Shown: one piece after another, positions 38,599-47,843 of the stretch | How the letters are laid out: the number at the start of each line of letters is the position of its first letter | Numbering within the stretch: the first letter of the stretch is position 1 | From: Aliishimia sp963721175 | GTDB taxonomy: Bacteria; Pseudomonadota; Alphaproteobacteria; Rhodobacterales; Rhodobacteraceae | Direction of reading: 5' to 3' | Assembly: GCA_963721175.1 (NCBI GenBank) | Contig: CAVRIG010000026.1 | Span: 372,001 to 436,000, forward strand | Length of the DNA stretch: 64,000 nucleotides | Made by a program: the position numbers and the translations under genes | The notes under the pieces: model-generated | Seen by the model: only the letters and a program-made list of their open reading frames with translations | What the model was told of the DNA's origin: nothing | The model's database searches: none

Positions 38599-39723
38599 TT
38601 ACATGGAACCGACACCCTGACGCGCGTTCAACTGCCGCACCCGCGCACGAACCTCGTCCCGGATCTCGCCGTCGCGCGGCGGGTCGGCCAGCGTCGTGAA
38701 CCAATGATCCGGCGGGTTGCGGCCACGCGAATTTCCGCGGAATTCCAGCGCGCGCAGCACGGCTTCGGCGTCCTCGGGCAGGCGGTCGGGGATGTCGGCG
38801 CGGTTCAGCGTGGCCCAGACCCCGGTCCAGAGCCGGCCGACCGACCATGGGTTGTACCCGCCCCCGCCCAGAACCAGCAACCGCGGCGCGAGGTCCATCA
38901 GCGCCCTGACCATGGCCCAATGGGCGTTGTTGGAGAGCGATAGCCGCGACAGCGGATCCTCCTCCACCGCATCGGCCCCGCATTGCAGGACGATCGCATC
39001 AGGTCTGAACGCCTGCACCTTCGGCAGGATCAACGCCTCGCGAACCAAGGCCATCTCGGTGTCGTTGGCACCGCGCGGCAGCGGCATGTTGAAGACCTGT
39101 CCGCCGGCGCGATCCTCGATCGCGCCAGTAAAGGGCCAGCGCCGCTCCTCGTGCACGGACATCATCAGGCAATCCGGGTCGTGGCCGAAGGCATCTTCGA
39201 CGCCATCGGGGTGATGCGCGTCGATGTCGACATAGGCCAGACGCCGCACACCGACGCGCCGGAGCGACAGCATCGCGAGGGCCGGATCGTTGAGATAGCA
39301 GAATCCGCCCGCGCGATCCGGAAAGGCGTGATGCGTGCCCCCCGCGGGGTGATAGACGATGCCGCCATCCTTGAGCAATTCGCCGGACAGCAACGAACCG
39401 CCCGCCGTCGTGGCGGGGCGGCGCCAGATCTGTGGAAAGACCGGGTTCGTGTGGGTGCCGATCTGGTGGCGCGTACGAACGTCCGGGGTGACGTCTCCGT
39501 TCTCCTCGGCCGCATGGAGGGCCGCGAGATACTCGGCGGTATGGAAATGGGTCAGGGCCGCGGGCTTTGCGCGGGGCGACGCGCGGAACCGCTCCGCCGG
39601 CAACCAGCCCAGCGCGCGCGACAGGTCCATGACGGTGCTGACCCGGGGGATCCGCAGCGGGTGCATGTGGCCGTAGGACGACCGGCGGTAGATCTCGTGG
39701 CCGAGGAAAATCGGTGCCTGCAT
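38599..39723 (-). CDS. Histone-deacetylase-family protein (AcuC/acetylpolyamine-amidohydrolase type)
   Basis: 374 residues with the zinc and catalytic motifs of the arginase/deacetylase fold: HPAGGTHHAF (two catalytic His), YVDIDAHHPDGVEDAF (zinc Asp and His), QCGADAVEEDPLSRLSLS (second zinc Asp) and LVLGGGGYN. It removes acetyl groups from a small molecule or protein lysine in the cytosol. Start at the ATG at 39723; a terminator for the preceding gene lies just 21 bp upstream. It is on the opposite strand from the ABC genes around it. Confidence 0.88.
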   Translation of the reverse strand: MQAPIFLGHEIYRRSSYGHMHPLRIPRVSTVMDLSRALGWLPAERFRASPRAKPAALTHFHTAEYLAALHAAEENGDVTPDVRTRHQIGTHTNPVFPQIWRRPATTAGGSLLSGELLKDGGIVYHPAGGTHHAFPDRAGGFCYLNDPALAMLSLRRVGVRRLAYVDIDAHHPDGVEDAFGHDPDCLMMSVHEERRWPFTGAIEDRAGGQVFNMPLPRGANDTEMALVREALILPKVQAFRPDAIVLQCGADAVEEDPLSRLSLSNNAHWAMVRALMDLAPRLLVLGGGGYNPWSVGRLWTGVWATLNRADIPDRLPEDAEAVLRALEFRGNSRGRNPPDHWFTTLADPPRDGEIRDEVRARVRQLNARQGVGSM

Positions 39724-39744
39724 GACGCGAGTGATCGCACATGC

Positions 39745-39769
39745 AAAAAGGGGCGCCAAGTGGCGCCCC
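39745..39769 (-). terminator. Rho-independent terminator after the HdeA-like gene
   Basis: On minus, GGGGCGCC-ACTT-GGCGCCCC (8-bp stem, perfect) is followed by TTTTT. It lies 24 bp past the HdeA-like stop, so the HDAC gene needs its own promoter in very little space or reads through. Confidence 0.88.
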
Positions 39770-39793
39770 TGTCGCATCTTCGGAAATTGCAGC

Positions 39794-40225
39794 TTAGCGG
39801 TTCGTGTCCATGCCGGCGGCGGCATCGAGAACGGTGGCTTGCAGGTTGCGGTCACACGCCATGAACAGCGCCTCCATATCCGCTTCGAACACGCTCTCCC
39901 GGTCGACATCCTCTTCGCCGTCGGTCGCGGTGGCGGTGCCGTCATTCTCGACCAGTGTACCTTCGGTGCCGTCGTCGGCCCCGGCTTCGGTCGTCTCCTC
40001 GGTCTCCGGATCACCGGCCTTGGACGTGTCGTACATACTTTCGCCGCCGCCCTCGAGCTCTGCAATCGCCATGGTGGCGACATCGACCTGCTGTTCCTGA
40101 TCCAATGCGCGGAACTCGGAGCAACGCATCTCGCTGACATCCCAGTCAGTTGCTGCGAACGCTGGAAGGGCCGAAGTACCGGCCACGATTGCCGCGGTTG
40201 CGGTCGTCAAGATAAAACGGTTCAT
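39794..40225 (-). CDS. HdeA/HdeB-like periplasmic protein with an acidic insert
   Basis: 143 residues: signal peptide (ILTTATAAIVAGTSALPAFAA), then WDVSEMRCSEFRALDQEQQVDVATMAIAEL and, at the C-terminus, ALFMACDRNLQATVLDAAAG, the two-Cys pattern of acid-stress HdeA chaperones. Between them lies an acidic, Thr/Gly-rich stretch of about 50 residues not seen in the short family members. Start at the ATG at 40225 with an AAAGGA ribosome site. It probably protects periplasmic proteins; proof is lacking. Confidence 0.75.
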   Translation of the reverse strand: MNRFILTTATAAIVAGTSALPAFAATDWDVSEMRCSEFRALDQEQQVDVATMAIAELEGGGESMYDTSKAGDPETEETTEAGADDGTEGTLVENDGTATATDGEEDVDRESVFEADMEALFMACDRNLQATVLDAAAGMDTNR

Positions 40226-40390
40226 GACATTCCTTTCTCTGTCTTCCCGCATTCAACGAACCGAACGCAGGATGGTTCCCCGTTGTTCCGCGAATGCGCA
40301 CCTGCCATGGATTGACCGGGCGACGTAAGCGGTCGGTCCGGTTCACGTCGGCGCTGGACCAGCCGGGGCACGACGCCTAACGTGCTTGCG

Positions 40391-41338
40391 ATGCTGCGGT
40401 ATTCGCTCAAGCGACTTCTCTCCCTGATCGTCAGCCTCGTGGTGGCGAGCGTGGTCATCTTTGCCATCATCGAGGTGGCGCCGGGCGACCCGGCCTCCTT
40501 CATGCTGGGGGTGAACGCGCGGGAGGACACGCTGGCGGCATTGCGCACCGAACTGGGGCTCGACGTGCCGAAATGGCAGCGATATCTCGACTGGGTCGGC
40601 GGCATGGTGGTGGGCGATTTCGGAACCTCCTACCAGTACCGCACGCCGGTGGCGCAGATGGTGGCGGACCGGCTCTGGGTGTCGCTGCCGCTGGCGATCT
40701 ACGCGCTGGTCCTGTCCACCGCGATCGCGATTCCGGCGGGCATCTTCGCGGCTGCGCGCCGGGGCGGGCCGGGTGACATCGCGGTCATGGGGGCGACGCA
40801 ACTCGGCGTCGCCGTGCCCAATTTCTGGTTCGCGATGATGCTGGTGCTGGTCTTCGCGATCAATCTCGGGTGGTTTTCCGCCGGGGGCTTCGCGGGCTGG
40901 GATGCGGGGCTGCTGGCCGGGCTCAAGTCCCTGACGCTGCCTGCCATCGCACTTGCGCTGCCGCAGGCGGCCATCCTGGCGCGTGTGATGCGGTCGGCGC
41001 TTCTGGACGTGCTGGGCGAGGATTACATGCGCACCGCGCGGGCCAAGGGGCTGACCGCGCGGCAGGCGCTCTGGCGGCACGGGCTCCGGAACGCGCTGAT
41101 CCCGGTGCTGACGATCCTCGGGCTGCAATTCGCCTTCCTGATCGCCGGCGCGATCATCATCGAGCAGGTGTTCTACCTGCCCGGGCTCGGACGGCTGATC
41201 TTCCAGTCGATCTCCGCCCGCGACCTGATCGTGGTGGAGTCCGTCGTGATGCTGCTGGTCTTCGCCGTGATCGTGGTGAATTTCCTCGTCGATCTCGCCT
41301 ATGCCGCCGTCGACCCGCGCCTGAGGATGAGGACATGA
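40391..41338 (+). CDS. Peptide-type ABC transporter permease (DppB-like, second system)
   Basis: 315 residues with the N-terminal helix, the VAPGDPASFMLG motif, five more membrane segments and the EAA loop (DYMRTARAKGLTARQAL), ending in DLAYAAVDPRLRMRT. A GTG 9 bp upstream (40382) is an alternative start. Only 24 bp separate it from the DppC-like gene. Its receptor is probably the solute-binding gene at 36469. Confidence 0.9.
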   Translation: MLRYSLKRLLSLIVSLVVASVVIFAIIEVAPGDPASFMLGVNAREDTLAALRTELGLDVPKWQRYLDWVGGMVVGDFGTSYQYRTPVAQMVADRLWVSLPLAIYALVLSTAIAIPAGIFAAARRGGPGDIAVMGATQLGVAVPNFWFAMMLVLVFAINLGWFSAGGFAGWDAGLLAGLKSLTLPAIALALPQAAILARVMRSALLDVLGEDYMRTARAKGLTARQALWRHGLRNALIPVLTILGLQFAFLIAGAIIIEQVFYLPGLGRLIFQSISARDLIVVESVVMLLVFAVIVVNFLVDLAYAAVDPRLRMRT

Positions 41339-41362
41339 GGCTGCGAACGTGAGGCGGGGGAC

Positions 41363-42179
41363 ATGAAACACACGCTGATCCTCGGCGCGGCTCTGTCGTC
41401 GCTGTTCCTGCTGGCGGCAGCGCTCTCCTTCGTCTGGACGCCGTTCGACCACGCATCGCTCAACATCCCCGGAAAGCTGCAGCCGCCAGGGGCCGCGCAC
41501 TGGCTGGGGACCGACCATTTCGGCCGCGACATCCTCAGCATGCTGATGGTCGGCGCCCGCACCTCCATCGCGGTGGCGCTGGTGGCGGTCGGCATCGGCA
41601 TCGGGCTGGGCGTGCCGCTCGGGCTCTGGGCCGCGGCGCGCCGGGGCGGCTGGGCGGACGAGATCATCATGCGGGCCAACGACCTGATCTTCGCCTTCCC
41701 CAGCCTCGTGATCGCAATCCTGATCACCGCGATCCTGGGTGCCGGGGCGGTCAACGCCATCATCGCCATCGGCATCTTCAACATCCCCGTCTTCGCCCGT
41801 GTGGCGCGGGGCGCCGCCCTGCCGATCTGGGAGCGCGAGTTCATCCTCGCCGCGCGAGTCGCGGGCAAGGGGCCGGTGCGCATCAGCGCCGAACACATCC
41901 TGCCCAACATCATGAACCTGCTGATCGTGCAGGGAACGATCCAGTTCTCGCTGGGCATCCTGGCCGAAGCCGCGCTGAGCTATGTCGGTCTCGGCGCGCA
42001 GCCGCCGACGCCGAGTTGGGGCCGGATGCTGGCCGACGCGCAGACGCATGGTGTCGATCGCGCCGCACATGGCGCTGATGCCGGGGCTGGCGATCATCCT
42101 CACCGTGCTGGGGCTCAACCTGCTGGGCGACGGGATGCGCGACTGGTTCGATCCCCGGCTGCGGGTGGCGCGGGCATGA
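41363..42179 (+). CDS. Peptide-type ABC transporter permease (DppC-like, second system), one frameshift
   Basis: About 272 residues. GTDHFGRDILSMLMVGARTS, the NDLIFAFPSLVIAI helix, the EAA loop (FILAARVAGKGPVRISAEHILPN) and LSYVGLGAQPPTPSWGRML are typical. Near 42046 one base is extra, and the C-terminus (LGLNLLGDGMRDWFDPRLRVARA) continues in another frame. Its stop at 42177-42179 overlaps the ATPase start (ATGA). As sequenced, the first frame instead runs into the ATPase and gives an 805-codon artefact. Confidence 0.88.
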
Positions 42180-43780
42180 GCCTTCTGTCGCTCCGCAACC
42201 TCGATGTCGCAGTCTACGGGCACCCGATCCTGAACGCGGTGTCGCTGGACCTGGCCGAGGGCGAGATCGTCGCGATCACCGGCGAGAGCGGATCGGGCAA
42301 GTCGATGACCGCCCTCACCGTCATGCAATTGCTGCCCAAGGGGTTCACGGCCTCGGGCGAGGTTCTGCTGGATGGCCGCGACCTGCTGCAAACGACCGAG
42401 GCGCAGATGTGCAGCCTGCGCGGCAACGACATCGGCATGGTGTTCCAGGAACCGATGACGGCGCTGAACCCGGTGAAGACCATCGGCGCGCAGGTTATCG
42501 AGACGATCCTGATCCACGACGCCATGCCGAAGCCGCAGGCGGCAGCGCGTGCGCGGGATGTTTTGGAACGCGTCGGATTGCCGCCCGACCGGTTTCCGCT
42601 CTCGCGCTACCCGCACGAGCTGTCCGGCGGGCAGCGGCAGCGCGTGGTGATCGCCATGGCCATCGCGCTCCGTCCCCGCCTGCTGATCGCGGACGAACCG
42701 ACGACGGCGCTCGACGTCACCACGCAGGCGCAGATCCTCGAATTGCTGAAGGGGCTGGTGGCGGATTTCGGCATGGGGCTGATGATGATCACCCATGACC
42801 TGGCGGTCGTCTCCGACATGGCCGACCGCATCGTGGTGATGCGCAACGGCGATGTCGTGGAATCCGGGCCGACGCAGGAGTTGTTGCGCAACATGCGCCA
42901 TCCCTACACCCGGATGCTCTTCGAGGCGTCGCGGCATCTGGTGGACCTGCCCGAACCGCCGCCGCCGCAACCGCTGCTGGACGTGCGCGACGTCGTGCGC
43001 GACTACCGCCTGCCGCGGCGGCAGCTTTTCGCGGATCCCGGCTGGTTCCAAGCGGTCAAGGACGTCAGCTTCACCATCCAGCGGGGCGAGCGCGTCGGGC
43101 TGGTGGGCGAATCGGGCTGCGGGAAATCGACCCTGACGCGGGCGATCCTGGGATTGGAGCCGGTTCAGAGCGGCTCCATCACGCTTGACGGCGAGCCGGT
43201 CTTTACTGGGCAGAGACCCAACCTCGCCACTCGCCGCAAGATGCAGGTCGTGTTCCAGGACCCCTATGGCAGCTTCAATCCGCGCCACAGGGTCGACCGG
43301 CTGATCACCGAACCCTTCCACCTGCTGCCCGACCCGCCAAAGGGCCAGGCGCGCGACGACCTCGTGGCCGAGACCCTGCAAGCCGTCGGGCTGCGCCCCG
43401 AGGACGCGCGCAAGTATCCGCACCAGTTCTCCGGCGGACAGCGACAACGTATTGCCATCGCCCGCGCGCTGATCATCCGGCCGGAGCTGATCCTGCTCGA
43501 CGAGGCGGTCTCCGCGCTCGACGTCTCGGTCCGTGCGCAGGTGCTGGACCTGCTGGCGAAGCTTTGCCGCGACTACGGGCTCACCTATCTCTTCATCAGC
43601 CACGATCTGTCGGTGGTCCGCTCCGTCACCGACCGGGTGCTGGTGATGAAGTCCGGCGAAATCGTGGAGCAAGGGGCGACGGAGGCGGTTTTCACAGACC
43701 CTAAGCATCCCTATACCCGATCCCTGATAGATGCCGCCCCGGTGCTGCCGGATCTGACGCAGGAGACCGCACGTGCTTGA
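42176..43780 (+). CDS. Peptide ABC transporter ATPase, two nucleotide-binding domains fused
   Basis: 534 residues with two complete ABC domains: the first with GESGSGKS, LSGGQRQRVVIAMAI and LLIADEPTTALDV, the second with GESGCGKST, FSGGQRQRIAIARAL and LLDEAVSALDV. This is the DppD-DppF fusion form (as in GsiA-type ATPases). The ATG at 42176 overlaps the permease stop; the stop overlaps the aldehyde dehydrogenase start. It powers the permeases just upstream. Confidence 0.92.
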   Translation: MSLLSLRNLDVAVYGHPILNAVSLDLAEGEIVAITGESGSGKSMTALTVMQLLPKGFTASGEVLLDGRDLLQTTEAQMCSLRGNDIGMVFQEPMTALNPVKTIGAQVIETILIHDAMPKPQAAARARDVLERVGLPPDRFPLSRYPHELSGGQRQRVVIAMAIALRPRLLIADEPTTALDVTTQAQILELLKGLVADFGMGLMMITHDLAVVSDMADRIVVMRNGDVVESGPTQELLRNMRHPYTRMLFEASRHLVDLPEPPPPQPLLDVRDVVRDYRLPRRQLFADPGWFQAVKDVSFTIQRGERVGLVGESGCGKSTLTRAILGLEPVQSGSITLDGEPVFTGQRPNLATRRKMQVVFQDPYGSFNPRHRVDRLITEPFHLLPDPPKGQARDDLVAETLQAVGLRPEDARKYPHQFSGGQRQRIAIARALIIRPELILLDEAVSALDVSVRAQVLDLLAKLCRDYGLTYLFISHDLSVVRSVTDRVLVMKSGEIVEQGATEAVFTDPKHPYTRSLIDAAPVLPDLTQETARA

Positions 43781-45215
43781 CAGCCTCTGGTTCGATACCT
43801 CCCACTGCCTGATCGGCGCCGACTGGATCCCGCCGACGGAGACGCTGACTCTCATCAACCCTTCGGACGGGTCGGACCTGGCGCAGATCACAAGGGGCCG
43901 AAAGGCCGAAGTCGATGCCGCCGTGAAGGCCGCGCACCAGGCGCTGAGAGGCCCGTGGGGCCGGATGACCGCCACCGAGCGCGGGCGCATTCTGTCGGAG
44001 ATCGGGCGCAAGGTGCTGGAGCGGGTCGATGATCTGGCGCATCTGGAGGCGCTCGACGTCGGCAAGCCGCTCACCCAGGCGCGCGCCGACGCGGTGGCGC
44101 TGGCACGCTACATGGAATTCTACGGCGGTGCGGCGGACAAGGTGACGGGCGAGACGATCCCCTATCTCGATGGCTACACCGTCTACACACTGCGCGAGCC
44201 ACACGGGGTGACGGGCCATATCGTGCCCTGGAACTACCCGATGCAGATCATCGGACGGTCGGTCGGCGCGGCGCTCGCCATGGGCAATGCCTGCGTCCTG
44301 AAACCGGCGGAGGAAGCCTGCCTCACCGCACTCGCCTTCGCCCATATCGCGCGCGACGCCGGCCTGCCTGCAGGTGCTCTCAACGTGGTGCCGGGACTCG
44401 GCGCGGAGGCCGGGGCTGCGCTGGCGGGGCACCCGGATGTGCAGCACATCAGCTTCACCGGGTCCGTGCGCACCGGCGCGATGGTGCAGCAGGCCGCGGG
44501 CGCCAACGTCGTACCGGTCACGCTGGAACTTGGCGGCAAGTCGCCGCAACTCGTCTTCGACGACGCCGATCTCGACGACGCGCTGCCTTTCCTCGTGAAC
44601 GCGGGGATCCAGAACGCCGGCCAGACCTGCTCCGCCTCCTCCCGCATCCTGGTGCAGCGCGGCGTCTACCAAGAGGTTCTGGATCGGATGGCCGCTGCCT
44701 ATTCCGAACTGACGGTCGGCCCCGCGCTCGACGATCTGCGCGTTGGGCCGCTGATCTCCCACCGCCAGAAGGAGATCGTCCAGGATTTCCTCGCCCAGGG
44801 TTCGGACCTTCAGACCGTCGCCACCGGCCGGATGACGGACGCGCCCGAGACCGGCGCCTATGTTCTGCCCACGCTCTTCGGGGACGTGCCGCCCGATCAC
44901 GTTCTTGCCCGCGACGAGATCTTCGGCCCGGTACAGGTCGTGATTCCTTTCGACGCCGAGGACGAAGCGCTGGAGATCGCCAATTCCACCGATTACGGCC
45001 TCGTCGCCTCGATCTGGAGCCGCGACGGAGCGCGGCAAATGCGGCTTGCGCGCGGCTTGCGATCCGGCCAGGTCTTCATCAACAATTACGGCGCCGGCGG
45101 CGGGGTGGAGCTGCCCTTCGGCGGCGTCGGCAAGTCCGGTCATGGCCGCGAGAAGGGGTTCGAGGCGCTCTACGGCTTCTCGACGCTCAAGACCGTGGCC
45201 GCGCGTCACGGCTGA
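43773..45215 (+). CDS. NAD(P)-dependent aldehyde dehydrogenase
   Basis: 480 residues with the family motifs: PWNYPMQIIGRS, FTGSVRTG, LELGGKSPQ (general-base Glu), GQTCSASSRI (catalytic Cys) and EIFGPVQVVIPF. It oxidises an aldehyde to the acid in the cytosol. It starts at a GTG that overlaps the ATPase stop by 8 bp, so it belongs to the transporter operon and presumably metabolises the imported compound. The substrate cannot be told from sequence. Confidence 0.9.
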   Translation: MLDSLWFDTSHCLIGADWIPPTETLTLINPSDGSDLAQITRGRKAEVDAAVKAAHQALRGPWGRMTATERGRILSEIGRKVLERVDDLAHLEALDVGKPLTQARADAVALARYMEFYGGAADKVTGETIPYLDGYTVYTLREPHGVTGHIVPWNYPMQIIGRSVGAALAMGNACVLKPAEEACLTALAFAHIARDAGLPAGALNVVPGLGAEAGAALAGHPDVQHISFTGSVRTGAMVQQAAGANVVPVTLELGGKSPQLVFDDADLDDALPFLVNAGIQNAGQTCSASSRILVQRGVYQEVLDRMAAAYSELTVGPALDDLRVGPLISHRQKEIVQDFLAQGSDLQTVATGRMTDAPETGAYVLPTLFGDVPPDHVLARDEIFGPVQVVIPFDAEDEALEIANSTDYGLVASIWSRDGARQMRLARGLRSGQVFINNYGAGGGVELPFGGVGKSGHGREKGFEALYGFSTLKTVAARHG

Positions 45216-45237
45216 CACCGACAACAAGGGGGACATA

Positions 45238-45978
45238 ATGCGACTGAAGGGCAAGACCGCCATCGTGACGGGCGGAGCATCGGGGTTCGGCGACGGGATC
45301 GTGCGCAAGTTCGCGGCCGAGGGTGCGCGGGTCATGGTGGCCGACATCAACGGCAAGGGCGCCGAGAGGGTCGCGTCCGAAATCAACGGCGTCCCCTGCA
45401 CGGTCGACGTTGGCGACGGCACCTCGGTCCAGGCGATGGCCGACGTGGCACTCGCCGAATTCGGGCATCTCGACATCCTCGTCAACAACGCGGGCGTGTC
45501 GCACATGCCGGCCGCGCTCGAGTCGATCACGGAGGAGGATTTCGACCGCGTCTTCCGCGTCAACATGAAATCCGTCTACCTTACCGCGCGCGCCCTGGTT
45601 CCACATTTCAAGGAGCGCGGGGCAGGCGCGATCCTCAACGTCGCGTCCACAGCCGGCGTGTCACCCCGACCCCGGCTCAACTGGTACAACGCGTCGAAAG
45701 GCTGGATGATCACGGCCACCCGCACGATGGCCGTGGAGCTTGCCCCCGACGGCATCCGCGTGAACGCCATCAACCCGGTGGCCGGCGAGACGCCGCTCCT
45801 GAAGACCTTCCTCGGAGAGGACACACCCGAAATGCGCGCCAAATTCATCGCCACCATCCCGCTCGGCCGTTTCTCCACCCCCGAGGACATGGGCAACGCC
45901 GCCTGCTTTCTCTGCTCGGACGAGGCCAGCATGATCACCGGCGTCGCCATGGAGGTCGATGGCGGGCGATGCATATGA
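45238..45978 (+). CDS. Short-chain dehydrogenase/reductase
   Basis: 246 residues with the Rossmann motif TGGASGFGDG, the NNAG motif (VNNAGVS), the catalytic Ser (NVASTAG) and YNASKGW (Tyr and Lys). Ends in MITGVAMEVDGGRCI. The start has an AAGGGGG ribosome site 22 bp after the aldehyde dehydrogenase. NAD(P)-linked oxidation or reduction of a hydroxyl/keto group in the same pathway. Confidence 0.9.
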   Translation: MRLKGKTAIVTGGASGFGDGIVRKFAAEGARVMVADINGKGAERVASEINGVPCTVDVGDGTSVQAMADVALAEFGHLDILVNNAGVSHMPAALESITEEDFDRVFRVNMKSVYLTARALVPHFKERGAGAILNVASTAGVSPRPRLNWYNASKGWMITATRTMAVELAPDGIRVNAINPVAGETPLLKTFLGEDTPEMRAKFIATIPLGRFSTPEDMGNAACFLCSDEASMITGVAMEVDGGRCI

Positions 45979-46024
45979 CCGCGTCAGAGGCGGCCCGCGC
46001 GACCGCGGCGCGCGCTGCAAGGAC

Positions 46025-47059
46025 ATGCGTGCGCAAGCCCGCTCCGCCGGATCAGGGATGACCCCCGGACGCAGGAACCTGATCACGGACGTGCCGGGCC
46101 TTCTGGTCGGTAACGCCTCCGATGCGGATCTGAAATCCGGGGCGACCGTCGTGGGCGCGGATCGGCCCTTTACCGCATCCGTCAGCGTCCTCGGCGGAGC
46201 GCCGGGCACGCGAGAGACGGATCTTCTCGAACCCGACAAGTCGGTGGCACAGGTCGACGCGCTGGTGCTGTCGGGCGGCTCCGCCTATGGGCTCGATGCC
46301 TGCTCCGGCGTGGTGGACGCATTGCGGGCTGCCGGGCGCGGCTACAGGGTCGGGCCTGCGATCATTCCGCTGGTGCCCGGTGCGATCATCTTCGACCTGC
46401 TCTCCGGTGGCGACCAGAGCTGGACCGACAACCCCTACCGCGCGCTGGGCCGGGCCGCGTTCGATGCCCTGGGGACGGATTTCGACATCGGCTCCGAAGG
46501 CGCCGGTACCGGCGCGATGACGGCGATGATGAAGGGCGGCCTCGGTTCGGCCTCGCTGGAGCTTCCGGGGGGCGCGATGGTGGGCGCGCTCGTCGCCGCC
46601 AACCCGATGGGCAGCGTCACCACACCAGGCGACCGGCATTTCTGGGCGGCCCCTTTCGAGATCGGCACCGAATTCGGCGGGTTGGGGCCCGACCCGGCCG
46701 CCGGCCTCGCGCGCCTGCCCGAAAGCCGCAAGCTGACCGCCATGCGCGAGCGTGCCAACACGACCATCGCGATCGTCGCCACCGACGTGATCCTGACCAA
46801 GGCGCAGTGCAAGCGCGTGGCTGTCATGGCCCATGACGGGATCGCCCGCGCCTGCGTGCCGGCGCACAGCCCGGGGGACGGGGACCTGGTGTTCGCCCTG
46901 TCGACCGACGCTCGGCCCATGGAAAACCCCGAGCGCGAGCTTGCCGTGATCGGCCACGCTGCGGCGCTCTGCCTGTCGCGGGCCATCGCCCGCGGGGTCC
47001 ACGCGGCCACGCCCTTTCCGGACGACCTGCTTCCGACATGGAGCCTGCTCAATGCCTGA
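46025..47059 (+). CDS. P1 family peptidase (DmpA/BapA type aminopeptidase)
   Basis: 344 residues with NLITDVPGLLVGNASDADLKSGATVV at the start, SGGSAYGLDACSGV, a GSEGAGTGAMTAMMKGGLGSASLEL block and the autocleavage region near VGALVAANPMGSV, typical of self-processing P1 peptidases and of amino-amide or beta-peptide hydrolases. I chose the ATG at 46025 (AAGGAC before it); 46058 is an alternative. Its stop overlaps the hydrolase start. Fits degradation of an imported amide. Confidence 0.85.
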   Translation: MRAQARSAGSGMTPGRRNLITDVPGLLVGNASDADLKSGATVVGADRPFTASVSVLGGAPGTRETDLLEPDKSVAQVDALVLSGGSAYGLDACSGVVDALRAAGRGYRVGPAIIPLVPGAIIFDLLSGGDQSWTDNPYRALGRAAFDALGTDFDIGSEGAGTGAMTAMMKGGLGSASLELPGGAMVGALVAANPMGSVTTPGDRHFWAAPFEIGTEFGGLGPDPAAGLARLPESRKLTAMRERANTTIAIVATDVILTKAQCKRVAVMAHDGIARACVPAHSPGDGDLVFALSTDARPMENPERELAVIGHAAALCLSRAIARGVHAATPFPDDLLPTWSLLNA

Positions 47060-47843
47060 TCTGCAACTGCCGGACGTGAACCTGCATTACGAGATCAGCG
47101 GCGAGGGGCCACCGCTCCTGCTGCTGGCCGGGATGATGTCGGACAGCGCCAGCTGGATGCCGCTGCTTCCCCCGTTGGAGCCGTATTTCACCCTGATCCG
47201 GCCCGACAACAGGACCACCGGGCAGACACGACCCTGGGACGCACCCGTGAGTATGCCGCACTGGGTCGGCGACCTCGTGGCACTCCTTGATCATCTGCAG
47301 GTACCGCGCGCCCACGTCTTGGGCCATTCGCTTGGCGGCAATATCGGGTGGGTGCTGGCCAAGACCGCACCGGACCGCGTGGCGTCGCTGCTGACGCTTG
47401 GCTCCGCTCCGATCGCTGCAAAGCGCAATATGGATCTGTTCCGGGCGCTGATCGCCATCCGCCGGTCGGATGCGCCTCCGGACACCTGGCTGCGCGCACT
47501 GTTTCCCTGGCTCTTCTCGGAGGAAATCTACAGGACCGTTGGCGCGGTCACTGCGGCCGTCGAGGCCTCGCTCGCCTATCCCCACGCCCAGAGTGCGGAC
47601 GCCATGGAACGGCAGGTCAACGTGCTCAGAACCGTCGATCCGGCGCCGTTCCTGACGCCGCCGGCCGTGCCGTTTCACGCCGTGTTCTCAAGCGACGATC
47701 TTCTGGTTCCGGTGACGCAGGCCGTGGCGTCGCTCGACGGCGTGGCAACGACTGTCCTCGATGGTCCCGGCCATTCAATTCATTGGGACGCGCCAGAGAC
47801 CGTGGCGCGTCTGGTCCGCGAGATGGTGGCTGAAAACCCCTAA
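47052..47843 (+). CDS. Alpha/beta-fold hydrolase
   Basis: 263 residues with the nucleophile elbow GHSLGG, a likely acid (SSDDLLVP) and the catalytic His (GPGHSIHWDAP), and an oxyanion-type LLLAGMMSDSASW. Last gene of the second transporter operon, with overlap to the peptidase. Its stop overlaps dxs by 4 bp, convergently. Ester or amide substrate not known. Confidence 0.87.
   Translation: MPDLQLPDVNLHYEISGEGPPLLLLAGMMSDSASWMPLLPPLEPYFTLIRPDNRTTGQTRPWDAPVSMPHWVGDLVALLDHLQVPRAHVLGHSLGGNIGWVLAKTAPDRVASLLTLGSAPIAAKRNMDLFRALIAIRRSDAPPDTWLRALFPWLFSEEIYRTVGAVTAAVEASLAYPHAQSADAMERQVNVLRTVDPAPFLTPPAVPFHAVFSSDDLLVPVTQAVASLDGVATTVLDGPGHSIHWDAPETVARLVREMVAENP

Noticed and set aside
40343..44074. A 1243-codon open frame on minus opposite the second transporter
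   Set aside because: It mirrors permease and ATPase genes with clear motifs on plus; its composition is that of an antisense shadow.
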